DNA from: Pterois miles
Taxonomy: Eukaryota > Chordata > Actinopteri > Perciformes > Scorpaenidae
Assembly (NCBI GenBank): GCA_947000775.1
Contig: CAMQGK010000052.1
Coordinates: forward strand, 35,091,001-35,155,000
Length of the DNA stretch: 64,000 nucleotides
Reading direction: 5' to 3'
Positions 22,966 through 33,629 of the stretch are shown here, one piece after another. Every line of letters begins with the position of its first letter. Position 1 is the stretch's first letter. Under the pieces are notes generated by a model that did no database searches, was not told the origin of the DNA, and saw nothing but the letters and a program-made list of their open reading frames with translations. The translations under genes were made by a program, and so were the position numbers.

Positions 22966-23277
22966 TCAATAAGATAAATTCGAATGCAGATTTTCAGATT
23001 GCACTGGTGAAAAAAGGTTTTAAGCCCCACTCTCAAAAAAACAGTCTACTCCGATTGGCTTAAGAAAAAGTAGCTCTCCAGAGTTTGCTAGCAGATGTAA
23101 ATAAAATGGAAAAGAGCTGAAGTCTGTGCAAAGTTGTTGGATGACACGTGACTACATAATGCGTTCCTTAAGGAGATGAAGGTTCAGATTTGATTGGATA
23201 GATTTAGCTCACTGTGTGAGTTTGTCTGCTGTTCACCAATGATTTTACTTGCTGCCTTGTTGCCTTGTGTTGCTTGT

Positions 23278-23345
23278 GGCCGGTTAGCTAGCTGGTTAGA
23301 GCGTGGTGCTAATACGCAAGGTCGGGGTTGATCCCGTACGGGAGT
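23278..23345 (+). pseudogene. tRNA-Ile(AAT) pseudogene
   Basis: The sequence GGCCGGTTAGCT...GGTTAGAGCG...GTGCTAATACGC...GGTTGATCCC follows a eukaryotic tRNA-Ile-AAT gene very closely, with AAT at 23311-23313. Single bases are missing in the D arm, anticodon stem, variable loop and T arm, and the acceptor 3' strand is broken, so it cannot fold as a functional tRNA. It lies 7 bp before a second tRNA-like module, the SINE head at 23353. Confidence 0.8.
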
Positions 23346-23352
23346 GATTTTG

Positions 23353-23663
23353 GGGCGGAGTAGCTAGTCTGTAGGGAGTTGGTTGGGAACCGGAGGGTCA
23401 CCGGTTCAAGTCCCGACATGGACAAAACTGAGTGTGAACTGGTAGCTGGAGAGGTGCCAGTTTACCTCTTGGGCACTGCCGAGGTGCCCCTGAGCAAGGC
23501 ACCAAACCCCCAACTGCTCGGGGCGTTGTCAGGAGCAGCCCCCTCACTCTGACATCTCTCCATTCTGCATGTATGTGTGTTTAGGTCTGCATGTCCATGT
23601 CGAGTTTAAAGAGTGTAAAATTGAATTTCCCCATTGTGGGACTAATAAAGGTAGATCTTCCAG
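23353..23663 (+). mobile_element. tRNA-derived SINE with L2-type 3' tail
   Basis: The head contains an A-box-like TAGCTAGTCTGTAGGGAG and a B box GGTTCAAGTCC (23403-23413) for RNA polymerase III. The body carries 'cccctgagcaaggcacc' and 'cccaactgctcggggcg'. The tail is 'gaatttccccattgtggg' followed by ACTAATAAAGG. A related inverted copy is at 24583-24856 and a 5'-truncated copy at 55558-55752. Confidence 0.8.
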
Positions 23664-24410
23664 CTGACACCTGTTTGGTAAATTTAGATTTCCATACCAA
23701 CAAATGGGTGAGAAGAAGGTGTGGGTTGTTTCTATGATGAATCTGTGGAATAACACCATGAGGTGTCTGTCAACTTTAAAACATCACTTCTGCAGTAAAT
23801 ACAGCCGTTAATGTCTCAAACAAGCAGTGTTCATGTGTGTAAACATCTCCCCTGCCATCCTCCATCGTCGCCTGTGTTACCACGGCAACTCAAAGTCAGG
23901 CAGGAAATGGACTGGATGTACTGTAAATACACACACGCCCACACACGTGCTTTCACCCACACAAACACACAGCAGTACATATTCAGGGCTTCGAACTGAG
24001 TGCTGCTTGTTTGTCCTGGTGTTGTGATGAATCCCCGCCGTCCAGAGGACGAATCAGAGCGAACAGGTGAGCTGGATGCAGGTGATTGCTCTCTGTTTTC
24101 ATGATTACATCCACTACAGATACAGATGAAGGGAAGGAGATGGGCTGAGGAGGACCCTCAGCAATCAGGAAGTGGGCGATGTGAAGTGTGTTGAAAGTCA
24201 ACCAGCAGGGAGGAGCTCCTGATATTTCACCGTCATTCATTCATGACCTTCAAATATGTAATGGCTCAGAGAGACAGCATGACACACAGACGGCCTGGTG
24301 GAAATCAAAGTTCACATTGACAGACTGAAACAACGGCTGCAGTTGAAGAGTCATGTCTTTTCCTCAGCACGGAGGGCGGGGATTTCATAAGGATAAACTG
24401 TTATATAGTC

Positions 24411-24505
24411 TAAGTCAAACTAAAGGCCCGTGGGCCAGATCCCGCATACCACTTCATTTTATATGGCCAGCGAGGGCTTGCAAAGAACATATACTATAAT
24501 TATTA
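24411..24505 (-). repeat. hAT family A end fragment
   Basis: The phrase 'gtcaaactaaaggcccgtgg' and then 'gagggcttgcaaagaaca' match the GC-rich terminal 100 bp of the 43282 and 1493 elements. The rest is replaced by an ATT-rich stretch. Confidence 0.6.
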
Positions 24506-24555
24506 TTATTATTATTATTATATTAATTCTAATTAAGTATATATTGTAAACAGTT

Positions 24556-24582
24556 AGAGAGAGAGAGAGAGAGAGAGAGAGA
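24556..24582 (+). repeat. (AG)n microsatellite
   Basis: About 13 AG dinucleotides directly precede the inverted SINE. This is a typical position for a tail-derived microsatellite. Confidence 0.85.
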
Positions 24583-24856
24583 TATCTTTATTAGTCCCAC
24601 AGTGGGGAAATTCAGTTTTACACTCTGTTGTTCACACAGTACATATACATGTCAATGGAGAGGTGTAGAGTGAGGGGGCTGCCTGAGAAGCGCCAGAGCA
24701 GTTGGATCTGGTTGTGGTGCCTTGCTCAGGGGACCTCGGGGGGCCCAGGGGGAAAAGGGAGCTCTCCAGAAAGTTGGTCTTGGTCATGGGGGATTTGAAC
24801 CCGGGTCCTCCACATCCTAACCCAAGTCCTTACGGACTGAGCTACTGCCGCCCCCA
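24583..24856 (-). mobile_element. tRNA-derived SINE, inverted copy
   Basis: Read on the - strand it has an A-box-like GTAGCTCAGTCCGTAAGGA, a B box GGTTCAAATCC, a 'gcaaggcacc' body and the tail AATTTCCCCACTGTGGGACTAATAAAG. The head is better preserved than in the 23353 copy. Confidence 0.8.
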
Positions 24857-25501
24857 TTTGCCGCCCAAATTTATGCAATGTATTATAGTCGGGCTTTTAT
24901 TGTGGAAGGTGAGAACAGAAGGCATGGATCTGGTTGTGCTGCCTTTATCAAGCTTAAAAGGAGCAATGAAGTCTGCCATCTTGGTTTGGACTACGAAGCC
25001 TGTTTTATGACGCTCATACTACAGTGTATGTTTTGAATATGTCCATTCACAACGTGATTGGGTGATACCTTTATGTACGGTGCAAAAGCTCCGTACATTT
25101 TTTATTTGATTTTATTTGTGCATTATTACTATTATTTACAAACTACCACACATTTCTTGAGCTTTTTATGTCTAAAATAAATATAAATGATATTTATAAT
25201 GATATGAAATGGTCATTATGAAAGAGCAGCAGCAGCAGAAACGCTGCAGAAACACAGCTGGTGTGAACAGCAGATGTGTGAATCACGCAGCCGCCACGCG
25301 CTCGTCAGGCGGCCGGACTGGACCAGCGGTCTGAAGACTTACTGAATGCACCGTATATATATATTTTATATATATATTTACGTACTGTCTTAAATATCTC
25401 ACATCTTGTACAATCTGCTTCCACAATACTGTACTTTATTATTTACATACCAATAAAAAAACTGACACTGTCAGCTGACCTTCCAGCACAAAGACCTCCG
25501 C

Positions 25502-25503
<2 letters not shown>

Positions 25504-25545
<42 letters not shown>
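25504..25545 (+). repeat. (TG)21 microsatellite
   Basis: A perfect TG tract. A complementary (CA)15 tract lies 51 bp downstream (25596-25626), so the two can pair as a hairpin. Confidence 0.92.
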
Positions 25546-25546
<1 letters not shown>

Positions 25547-25593
25547 TGCTGTGTCACTTCTGGATCAGACGTCATGCAGTCACACTTTCATCG

Positions 25594-25595
<2 letters not shown>

Positions 25596-25626
<31 letters not shown>
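25596..25626 (+). repeat. (CA)n microsatellite
   Basis: A CA tract followed by impure 'tcacac' units to about 25645. It forms an inverted pair with the TG tract at 25504. Confidence 0.9.
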
Positions 25627-25632
<6 letters not shown>

Positions 25633-25729
25633 ACTCACACTCACAGACGCTGACTTGGAGCTGTGACGTCGTCACCCTGAACCCACTCAGACCATCATTT
25701 TTTTTTAATCTCTTTTCATTTCATTGTTT

Positions 25730-28700
25730 TCTCTCTCTCTCTCTCTCTGTTCATCTCTCTCTCTTTCATCTCTCTCTCTCTCTGTTCATCTCTCTCTCTG
25801 TTCATCTCTCTCTCTGTTCATCTCTCTCTCTCTCTGTTCATCTCTCTATCTGTTCATCTCTCTCTCTGTTCATCTCTCTCTCTCTCTGTTCATCTCTCTC
25901 TCTCTCTCTGTTCATCTCTCTCTCTCTCTGTTCATCTCTCTCTCTCTCTGTTCATCTCTCTCTCTCTCTCTGTTCATCTCTCTCTCTCTCTCTGTTCATC
26001 TCTCTCTCTGTTCATCTCTCTCTCTCTCTGTTCATCTCTCTCTCTCTCTGTTCATCTCTCTCTCTGTTCGTCTCTCTCTCTGTTCATCTCTCTCTCTCTC
26101 TCTGTTCATCTCTCTCTCTCTCTGTTCATCTCTCTCTCTCTCTCTGTTCATCTCTCTCTCTCTGTTCATTCTCTCTCTCTCTCTGTTCATCTCTCTCTCT
26201 CTCTGTTCATTCTCTCTCTCTCTGTTCATCTCTCTCTCTGTTCATTCTCTCTCTCTCTGTTCATTCTCTCTCTGTTCATCTCTCTCTCTGTTCATCTCTC
26301 TCTCTCTCTCTGTTCATCTCTCTCTCTGTTCATCTCTCTCTCTGTTCATCTCTCTCTCTCTCTCTGTTCATCTCTCTCTCTCTCTCTGTTCATTCTCTCT
26401 CTCTCTGTTCATCTCTCTCTCTCTCTCTCTGTTCATTCTCTCTCTGTTCATTCTCTCTCTCTCTCTGTTCATCTCTCTCTCTGTTCATCTCTCTCTCTGT
26501 TCATCTCTCTCTCTGTTCATTCTCTCTCTCTCTCTGTTCATCTCTCTCTCTGTTCATCTCTCTCTCTGTTCATTCTCTCTCTCTCTCTGTTCATTCTCTC
26601 TCTCTCTGTTCATCTCTCTCTCTCTCTGTTCATCTCTCTCTCTCTCTCTCTGTTCATTCTCTCTCTGTTCATTCTCTCTCTCTCTGTTCATCTCTCTCTC
26701 TGTTCATCTCTCTCTCTGTTCATCTCTCTCTCTCTCTGTTCATCTCTCTTCTGTTCATCTCTCTCTCTGTTCATCTCTCTCTCTCTCTGTTCATCTCTCT
26801 CTCTCTCTGTTCATCTCTCTCTCTCTCTCTGTTCATTCTCTCTCTCTCTGTTCATCTCTCTCTCTCTCTCTGTTCATTCTCTCTCTCTCTGTTCATCTCT
26901 CTCTCTCTGTTCATCTCTCTCTCTGTTCATCTCTCTCTCTCTCTGTTCATCTCTCTCTCTGTTCGTCTCTCTCTCTGTTCATCTCTCTCTCTCTCTCTGT
27001 TCATTCTCTCTCTCTCTGTTCATCTCTCTCTCTCTCTGTTCATCTCTCTCTCTCTGTTCATCTCTCTCTCTCTCTGTTCATCTCTCTCTCTCTGTTCATT
27101 CTCTCTCTCTCTGTTCATTCTCTCTCTGTTCATTCTCTCTCTCTCTGTTCATCTCTCTCTCTGTTCATCTCTCTCTCTCTCTGTTCATCTCTCTCTCTGT
27201 TCATCTCTCTCTCTGTTCATCTCTCTCTCTGTTCATCTCTCTCTCTCTCTCTGTTCATTCTCTCTCTCTCTCTGTTCATTCTCTCTCTCTCTGTTCATTC
27301 TCTCTCTCTCTCTCTGTTCATCTCTCTCTCTGTTCATCTCTCTCTCTCTCTGTTCATCTCTCTCTCTGTTCATTCTCTCTCTGTTCATCTCTCTCTCTGT
27401 TCATCTCTCTCTCTCTCTCTGTTCATCTCTCTCTCTGTTCATCTCTCTCTCTGTTCATTCTCTCTCTCTCTCTGTTCATCTCTCTCTCTCTCTGTTCACT
27501 CTCTCTCTCTCTGTTCATTCTCTCTCTCTCTCTCTGTTCATCTCTCTCTCTGTTCATCTCTCTCTCTCTCTGTTCATCTATCTCTCTCTCTGTTCATCTC
27601 TCTCTGTTCATCTCTCTCTCTCTGTTCATCTCTCTCTCTCTCTGTTCATCTCTCTCTGTTCATCTCTCTCTCTGTTCATCTCTCTCTCTGTTCATTCTCT
27701 CTCTCTCTCTGTTCATCTCTCTCTCTCTGTTCATCTCTCTCTCTCTCTCTGTTCATCTCTCTCTCTGTTCATCTCTCTCTCTGTTCATCTCTCTCTCTCT
27801 CTGTTCATCTCTCTCTCTGTTCATCTCTCTCTCTCTCTGTTCATCTCTCTCTCTGTTCATCTCTCTCTCTGTTCATCTCTCTCTCTCTGTTCATCTCTCT
27901 CTCTGTTCATTCTCTCTCTCTCTGTTCATCTCTCTCTCTGTTCATCTCTCTCTCTGTTCATTCTCTCTCTCTCTCTGTTCATTCTCTCTCTGTTCATCTC
28001 TCTCTCTCTCTGTTCATCTCTCTCTGTTCATCTCTCTCTCTGTTTTCTCTCTCTCTCTCTGTTCATCTATCTCTCTCTCTGTTCATCTCTCTCTGTTCAT
28101 CTCTCTCTCTCTGTTCATTCTCTCTCTGTTCATCTCTCTCTCTCTGTTCATCTCTCTCTCTCTGTTCATCTCTCTCTCTGTTCATCTCTCTCTCTCTCTG
28201 TTCATCTCTCTCTCTCTCTGTTCATCTCTCTCTCTGTTCATCTCTCTCTCTCTGTTCATTCTCTCTCTGTTCATTCTCTCTCTCTCTGTTCATCTCTCTC
28301 TCTGTTCATCTCTCTCTCTCTGTTCATCTCTCTCTCTGTTCATCTCTCTCTCTGTTCATTCTCTCTCTGTTCATTCTCTCTCTCTCTGTTCATTCTCTCT
28401 CTCTCTGTTCATCTCTCTCTGTTCATTCTCTCTCTCTCTGTTCATCTCTCTCTCTGTTCATCTCTCTCTCTGTTCATCTCTCTCTCTCTCTCTCTGTTCA
28501 TCTCTCTCTCTCTCTGTTCATCTCTCTCTCTGTTCATCTCTCTCTCTCTCTCTGTTCATCTCTCTCTCTGTTCATCTCTCTCTCTGTTCACTCTCTCTCT
28601 GTTCATTCTCTCTCTCTCTGTTCATCTCTCTCTCTGTTCATCTCTCTCTCTGTTCTTCTTTTTCTGTTTCTCTCTCTCTGTTCATCTCTCTCTCTCTCTG

Positions 28701-28808
28701 TTCATCTCTCTCTCTGTTCATCTCTCTCTCTGTTCATCTCTCTCTCTCTCTCTCATCTCTCTCTCTGTTCATCTCTCTCTCTCTCTGTTCATCTCTCTCT
28801 CTCTCTGT

Positions 28809-28844
<36 letters not shown>

Positions 28845-28845
28845 A
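25730..28845 (+). repeat. 3.1-kb compound satellite (CT)nGTTCAT
   Basis: Blocks of 3-10 CT dinucleotides are separated by GTTCAT or GTTCATT; I estimate about 200 units. The + strand is almost pure pyrimidine except for one G and one A per unit. Two frames are stop-free for more than 1000 codons (25503-28856, 25724-28918), giving Leu/Ser-rich strings. These are artefacts. Rare variant units (GTTCGT at 26068 and 26964, GTTCAC near 27496 and 28587, a GTTTTCT near 28041 and an impure block near 28650) mark positions in the array. Confidence 0.97.
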
Positions 28846-29400
28846 TGTTTCTCTGAGTCACAGTTGGCTCAGTCAGATTTTGTCAGATAATCTCTGGGTC
28901 ATTTTCAGCTTTGTATGATTTCCACCAGGGAGGTCCAACTCATCTCGGCCACATCAGCATTTTGGTTGTAATTATAAGACTATATAAATATATCTATTCT
29001 TGATCATATTACAAACTGCCTCTGCTTTTGATTATTATTAGTTTTGGTAATAATTTATTTAGTAACAAGCTCTGAAAGCAGAAGTCTAGGAAAAATAATT
29101 GCAAGCAGAAATATTGTACAATTTATTTAAAGAATGAGTTCAGTAACAAAAACACATGCTTGTTCATCAATATATCTGCAGCACGTAGACACAAAAATAC
29201 TGTATGTGGACACACACTCACATTTCTGTGTTATTATAACATAAATCCATGAATTTATGAGATTCAGAAACCCTCATCATTACTCATCCATCAGAGATCA
29301 AAATAATCCTCTAGTGAATAATAAAGGTCTTTTTTTACCATCACACAAATATTATCAAACCCAGTTTATTCCATTAGCTTAGTGTAACTTTGTGGTGGGA

Positions 29401-29960
29401 GTTGAGAGGGGCAGAACTCTAGTCCAACAGATCAATGAGCTCTGATCTAACGTTCAGTCTGTGGCATATAAACTGTTATATATAAACTGGGTGGGAGTTG
29501 AGAGGGGGAGAACTCTAGTCCAAAAGAACAATGAGGATTAACGTTTTGTGGATATAAAGGGAGGGGGAGTTGAGAGGGGCAGAACTCTAGTCCAACAGAT
29601 CAATGAGCTCTGATCTAACGTTCAGTCTGTGGCGTATAAACTGTTATATATAAACTTTGTGGTGGGAGTTGAGAGGGGCAGAACTCTAGTCCAACAGATC
29701 AATGAGCTCTGATCTAACATTCAGTCTGTGGCGTATAAACTGTTATATATAAACTTTGTGGTGGGAGTTGAGAGGGGCAGAACTCTAGTCCAACAGATCA
29801 ATGAGCTCTGATCTAACGTTCAGTCTGTGGCGTATAAACTGTTATATATAAACTTTGTGGTGGAAGTTGAGAGGGGCAGAACTCTAGTCCAACAGATCAA
29901 TGAGCTCTGATCTAACGTTCAGTCTGTGGCGTATAAACTGTTAGTGATCAGCAGCTGATC
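29401..29960 (-). repeat. 99-bp tandem array inside the hAT relic
   Basis: The phrase 'gttgagaggggcagaactc' recurs at 29401, 29497 (variant), 29569, 29668, 29767 and 29866. The last four copies are spaced exactly 99 bp, and the first intervals are 96 and 72 bp. Each full unit ends with 'ctgttatatataaact'. The last three units are almost identical, so that expansion is recent compared with the decayed host element. Confidence 0.9.
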
Positions 29961-30107
29961 AGCTGAGATCATGTGGTAGATGACAGTGGTGTGACAGTGT
30001 TTTACTGCCTCGTAGTAAAGAAGACATACCGGCTGGTCTCCATCAACCACTAACATGGATCCTCTTTCTGTCCTTCCCTCTGCTACAACCTTTCTTTTCT
30101 GGGACAT
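29919..30107 (-). pseudogene. hAT transposase N-terminal fragment (BED-type leader)
   Basis: 62 codons begin MSQKRKVVAEGR and contain a PVCLLYYEAV segment. This resembles the start of Charlie/GTF2IRD2-like hAT transposases (basic MSKKRKV leader followed by a PVCLxCxEAV zinc-binding half). The second Cys of the CxxC is Tyr here, and the frame stops early, so it is inactive. It lies just inside the element terminus at 30345, the expected place. Confidence 0.6.
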
Positions 30108-30345
30108 TTTCTTGGTTCTGTTCAGATTATTTTATGACTCCATCTCTCAGCTAGAGCGCCGCTGCTGGAAATACTGATACTGAGACGCTTCAGTGAGCAT
30201 GTAACAAAATGGAGATGCATTGTGGGACATGTAGTTTAAGGACAGCGTACTTCTGTAAAGCAGCATAGAATTGTATGATAAGAATAATAAATTCTTTGCA
30301 GGCCCTTGCGGGCCACATAAAATGAGTTTTTGAGTTTGACACGTG

Positions 30346-31540
30346 TAATTTGAAGCTTCTCAATAGATGCCTTGTTTTATTTGACATGGCTCTAGTGTTG
30401 GTGTGGCTCACCACTTTGTTTTATCACTATTTTACTGGTTGCACTGAAATGTCATACAAACATCATGACATGATGTTTTCTACTGGCTCTGGTGATCCCC
30501 TGAATTTTATACCCGGCACAACTTGTCACAGCAGTGAATAAGAGCCAAAGGTATGATGACAGGAAAAGGACCAGAGACGCTGGTCAGGAACAGGCTTCAC
30601 AGCCGTCACAGCAATCCAGTCCACACGGTCAAAAAATCAGAGAGGCTGGTGAGCAGGACTGAAATAGGCATCAGGTAAAAAAACAAAGGAGCCGGTAAAA
30701 AGGAAGAGCTCAGGTTAAAGACAATGCTCAGAAAGCTGGAAAGCAAAGGCATCATTGTGAGTGAGGGCCAGTTATATACTGCAGGGCTGATGAGGGGGAA
30801 GTGGAAACAGGTGAGCAGGTGAATGAGGTGACTGGGTTTGGTGGGAAAGTCTGAGAGTCACAGTTCATAGCCCTTAAGTGACTCACCTGATCTGGTGTGA
30901 ACGCTGCCTAACAACAGCCTCACAGTGCCGAGCAGGACTATAGACTTTGTGGATTCCTCTCTGGGCACCATGGACATCTGTACCACACTTTATGGCGATC
31001 CAAAGCTATCAAGAGATTTCACTAAAAGCCAAAAATGTCAGCCTTATATTGGCACTAGAGAAAATGTCAGGGATCAGTAGTCAGTAGGATTCATCCTTCT
31101 TGGGACCATGAAAGTCTGTAGAAATTTTCATGTCAATCCGGCCGATCATTTCTTAGATATTTCAGTCTGGACTAAGTTGGTGGACAATGGGTCCGATCAG
31201 GCAGAAAGTGAGTCAAACAGTTTGTAATTTGATTCCTGCCATCTCATATCGTCACATATACAGTAATCCACTACTCACACTGTCTCACACTCATAGCGTG
31301 GGTGGAATCCACCAGTGGAAACCACGTCAGCTGTAAACCACTTTTAGAGGAGTTTCCACTCACTCACAGCTCAGTAACAACTCCACTTTTAGATCCCCCA
31401 TCAGTCTAAAAATAAACTGTTACTACGTCGTTTCTCATCTCAGTTGGAGGGGAAACGACTGCTCTGTGCTTGTTGGGGGATTGCAACACGTTCTCAGCCT
31501 TTAGCATCAATTTAGGATTAGGAAACAAAAATGTACGAAC
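30346..31540. other. Intergenic, nothing recognised
   Basis: I saw no conserved protein, RNA gene or clear repeat. A purine-rich patch with repeated 'gctggt' and 'caggaac' words (30570-30760) is locally biased but shows no periodic array. Confidence 0.45.
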
Positions 31541-32284
31541 TAGGGATGGGAACGGTTCGGGTATAAATCCAAGCCGTTCGGTTCTCTAGTCAAAACGGTT
31601 TGGGTTGTGTTTGTACCGTTCGGTTCATCTGAAACAGGTTATGAGGCCAATTGTGTATTTTTTCATCCCGTTTATTGTCCCACTAGAAATCAGGGCCTGT
31701 GGAAAGAGGCTGGGACACGGTGGACAGGAACATGAGGTAGAACCTGCTCAGTGTAACTGAAGCTGAGGTCGTGAGTTGTGATTGGCTCAGTTTCAGCGAG
31801 GAAAGACCAGATTTTACTGCCCATGTGTTGAACCACCAAAGATACGAGGCGTTGACGAGGCGTGACCCCGCCTCCTTCCTTCTCAGAGACGTTGATGGAG
31901 AGCAGAGTCCGGCTGTGATTGGTTCAGGAAATGGAGAGAGGACACGATAAAGTTCAGGTAGAGGATCCGGAGACGTCGCTCCGGTGTGTCCGTCGATAGG
32001 AGCAGAGAGTCGGGGAGGAAAGAGTGACTCCTTCTCCCAGCAGCATTAACCAGCCTCTACATGCAGACTCAGAGCAGCTACACAACTAAAGCATCGAGAG
32101 GTTTACAGCCAGAGACCTGCAGCCTGATGCCGTCTGGAGGACGCTGGAGTTCAGCAGTGATTCGGATACTTGAGCAGCGTTATAATCTGCCATCTCTTGG
32201 CCTCTTTGCTGTATCATAAATGTAACCAAACCAAAAACCGTGATATGAACCGAACCGTGGATTTAATGAACCGTCCCACCCCTA
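31541..32284. mobile_element. Complete non-autonomous hAT element, family D
   Basis: The left end TAGGGATGGGAACGGTTCGG and the right end GAACCGTCCCACCCCTA are imperfect inverted repeats. The element is flanked by GTACGAAC (31533-31540) and GTAAGAAC (32285-32292), an 8-bp target duplication with one mismatch, as expected for hAT. Subterminal 'ccgttcggtt' words are repeated inside. No transposase is encoded in 744 bp. Fragments lie at 1181-1330 and 9454-9535. Confidence 0.85.
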
Positions 32285-32669
32285 GTAAGAACAGCTGATT
32301 GTAATGTCGAACACAGGGGACGTGAACGGCGGCCTCCTGGGTGAAAGCCTTGTGTTTATTGGACCGTCCACCTCCCCTCCTCTGGGAGTGTCTTTTCGCT
32401 GTTTAAACTACGTCAGCACACTCAGGGCGCTCTTTCTTTGAGCATGTACTGTTGCCACAGATGGGTTTACATTGTAGTTAATGGAAGCACGGTGCATCTC
32501 CTCCCAAGGGCACGGTAGTATCAGACGCTGGCGGCTTTCACAGAGCATCGGTATTTGATGCCCTTGGAGTAGCATTCAGCTTTTCACACACTGATATCAG
32601 AGGCTGCCATACTGAACCGATCTGATCTGAATACTCATTCACGCATCGATAGCTACGCCTTCGGGAGCA

Positions 32670-32785
32670 ATTAGGGGTTAAGTGTCTCGCTCAAGGACAC
32701 ATTAACATGTAACCGGAGCAGCCGGGGATCAAACCAGCAACCTTCCCATTGGTGGACGACCCGCTCTACCCTCTGAACCACAGAC
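32670..32785 (-). repeat. tRNA-like SINE fragment
   Basis: It reads 'ctcgctcaaggacacattaa', then 'ggggatcaaaccagcaacc' and 'gctctaccctctgaaccac'. On the - strand the last two are a B-box-like and an A-box-like segment. It is similar in layout to 15765-16005. Confidence 0.45.
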
Positions 32786-33307
32786 AAACATTACAAACAT
32801 GGTAATGATGAATAATAATGTTCATCACAATAACTCTTTCCACTGTCTTGTATTTTCATCCAAAATAATGCTTTAACATTTTGCCTTCACAAAAAGATCA
32901 AGGACGTGCACTGCCAGTTTATTAACTAATGCAGTCAAATAATACAGCAGCCCTGCAATAAAACATCACCTACATGAAGGTTATAACGCTGAGTTTATCA
33001 AGCACTGTTTCTGTTGGTTATTGTTTGTTGACAGCATATCATGTGCATCAACAGCACAAACTTCCTACAGTCCTCTTTTCCGACTAAAGGGCTTATTTAA
33101 AGCTCTGATGTGCCCACTACTCGTTTTAGAAGAATTGAGCTTTTGTTTGAGAGTTAAAAGAAAAAACTTGAAGGAGACTCGTGACCTTGAAATGCTTCTT
33201 TTTTCCAGATATTGAGCAGGTTTCCCTGCTGAGGATAGGAAACAGGAAATAGACTCGAGAAAACACACAATCAGCACTTCACTGGCATCTCATCAGCATC
33301 TCTACAC

Positions 33308-33629
33308 CAGGGGTCCAACTCAATTTCATCCCAGCAACAGCAGCATTATGGCTGTAAATGTAAAACTATATAAATATATCTACTCTTCATCATATTACAA
33401 AACTGCCTCTGCTTTTGATTATTATTAGTTTTAGTAATAATTTATTTAATAAGCTGTGAAAGCAGAAGTCTAGGCTTCAGTGCTCATGTAACAAAATTGG
33501 ACACTGTACTTCTGTAAAGCGGCATCTAATCGTATGATAAGCATAATATGTTCTTTGCAAGCCCTGACGGGCCACATAAAATGAGATTGTGGGCCGGATT
33601 TGGCCCGTGGGCCTTGAGTTTGACACATG
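33308..33629 (-). mobile_element. hAT MITE, family A, deletion derivative 1
   Basis: The ends CAGGGGTCCAACTCA and TGAGTTTGACACATG are inverted repeats with mismatches. Flanks CTCTACAC (33300-33307) and CTCTATTA (33630-33637) match at 5 of 8 bases. The sequence follows the 28926 element to 'gaagtctagg' (29090), then jumps to 'cttcagtg' (30188) at 33474/33475. This is a single internal deletion of about 1.1 kb. Confidence 0.82.

Larger units (their letters stand above)
28926..30345 (-). mobile_element. Relic hAT transposon, family A, longest copy
   Basis: The left end CAGGGAGGTCCAACTCA and the right end GAGTTTGACACGTG correspond to the two termini of the short MITEs of this family. Between them lie the shared AT-rich core, a 99-bp tandem array (29401-29960) and, near the right end on the - strand, a fragment like the N-terminus of a hAT transposase (29919-30107). 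The GC-rich subterminal block at the right end is partly lost. I could not see an 8-bp target duplication. This is the progenitor-type copy from which the deletion derivatives can be understood. Confidence 0.7.

Noticed and set aside
23278..23345. Functional tRNA-Ile gene
   Set aside because: Several single-base losses in the stems and loops and a broken acceptor end prevent a normal cloverleaf.
25503..28918. Two overlapping open frames of more than 1000 codons, Leu/Ser-rich
   Set aside because: Produced by the (CT)nGTTCAT satellite, open in more than one frame on the same strand.
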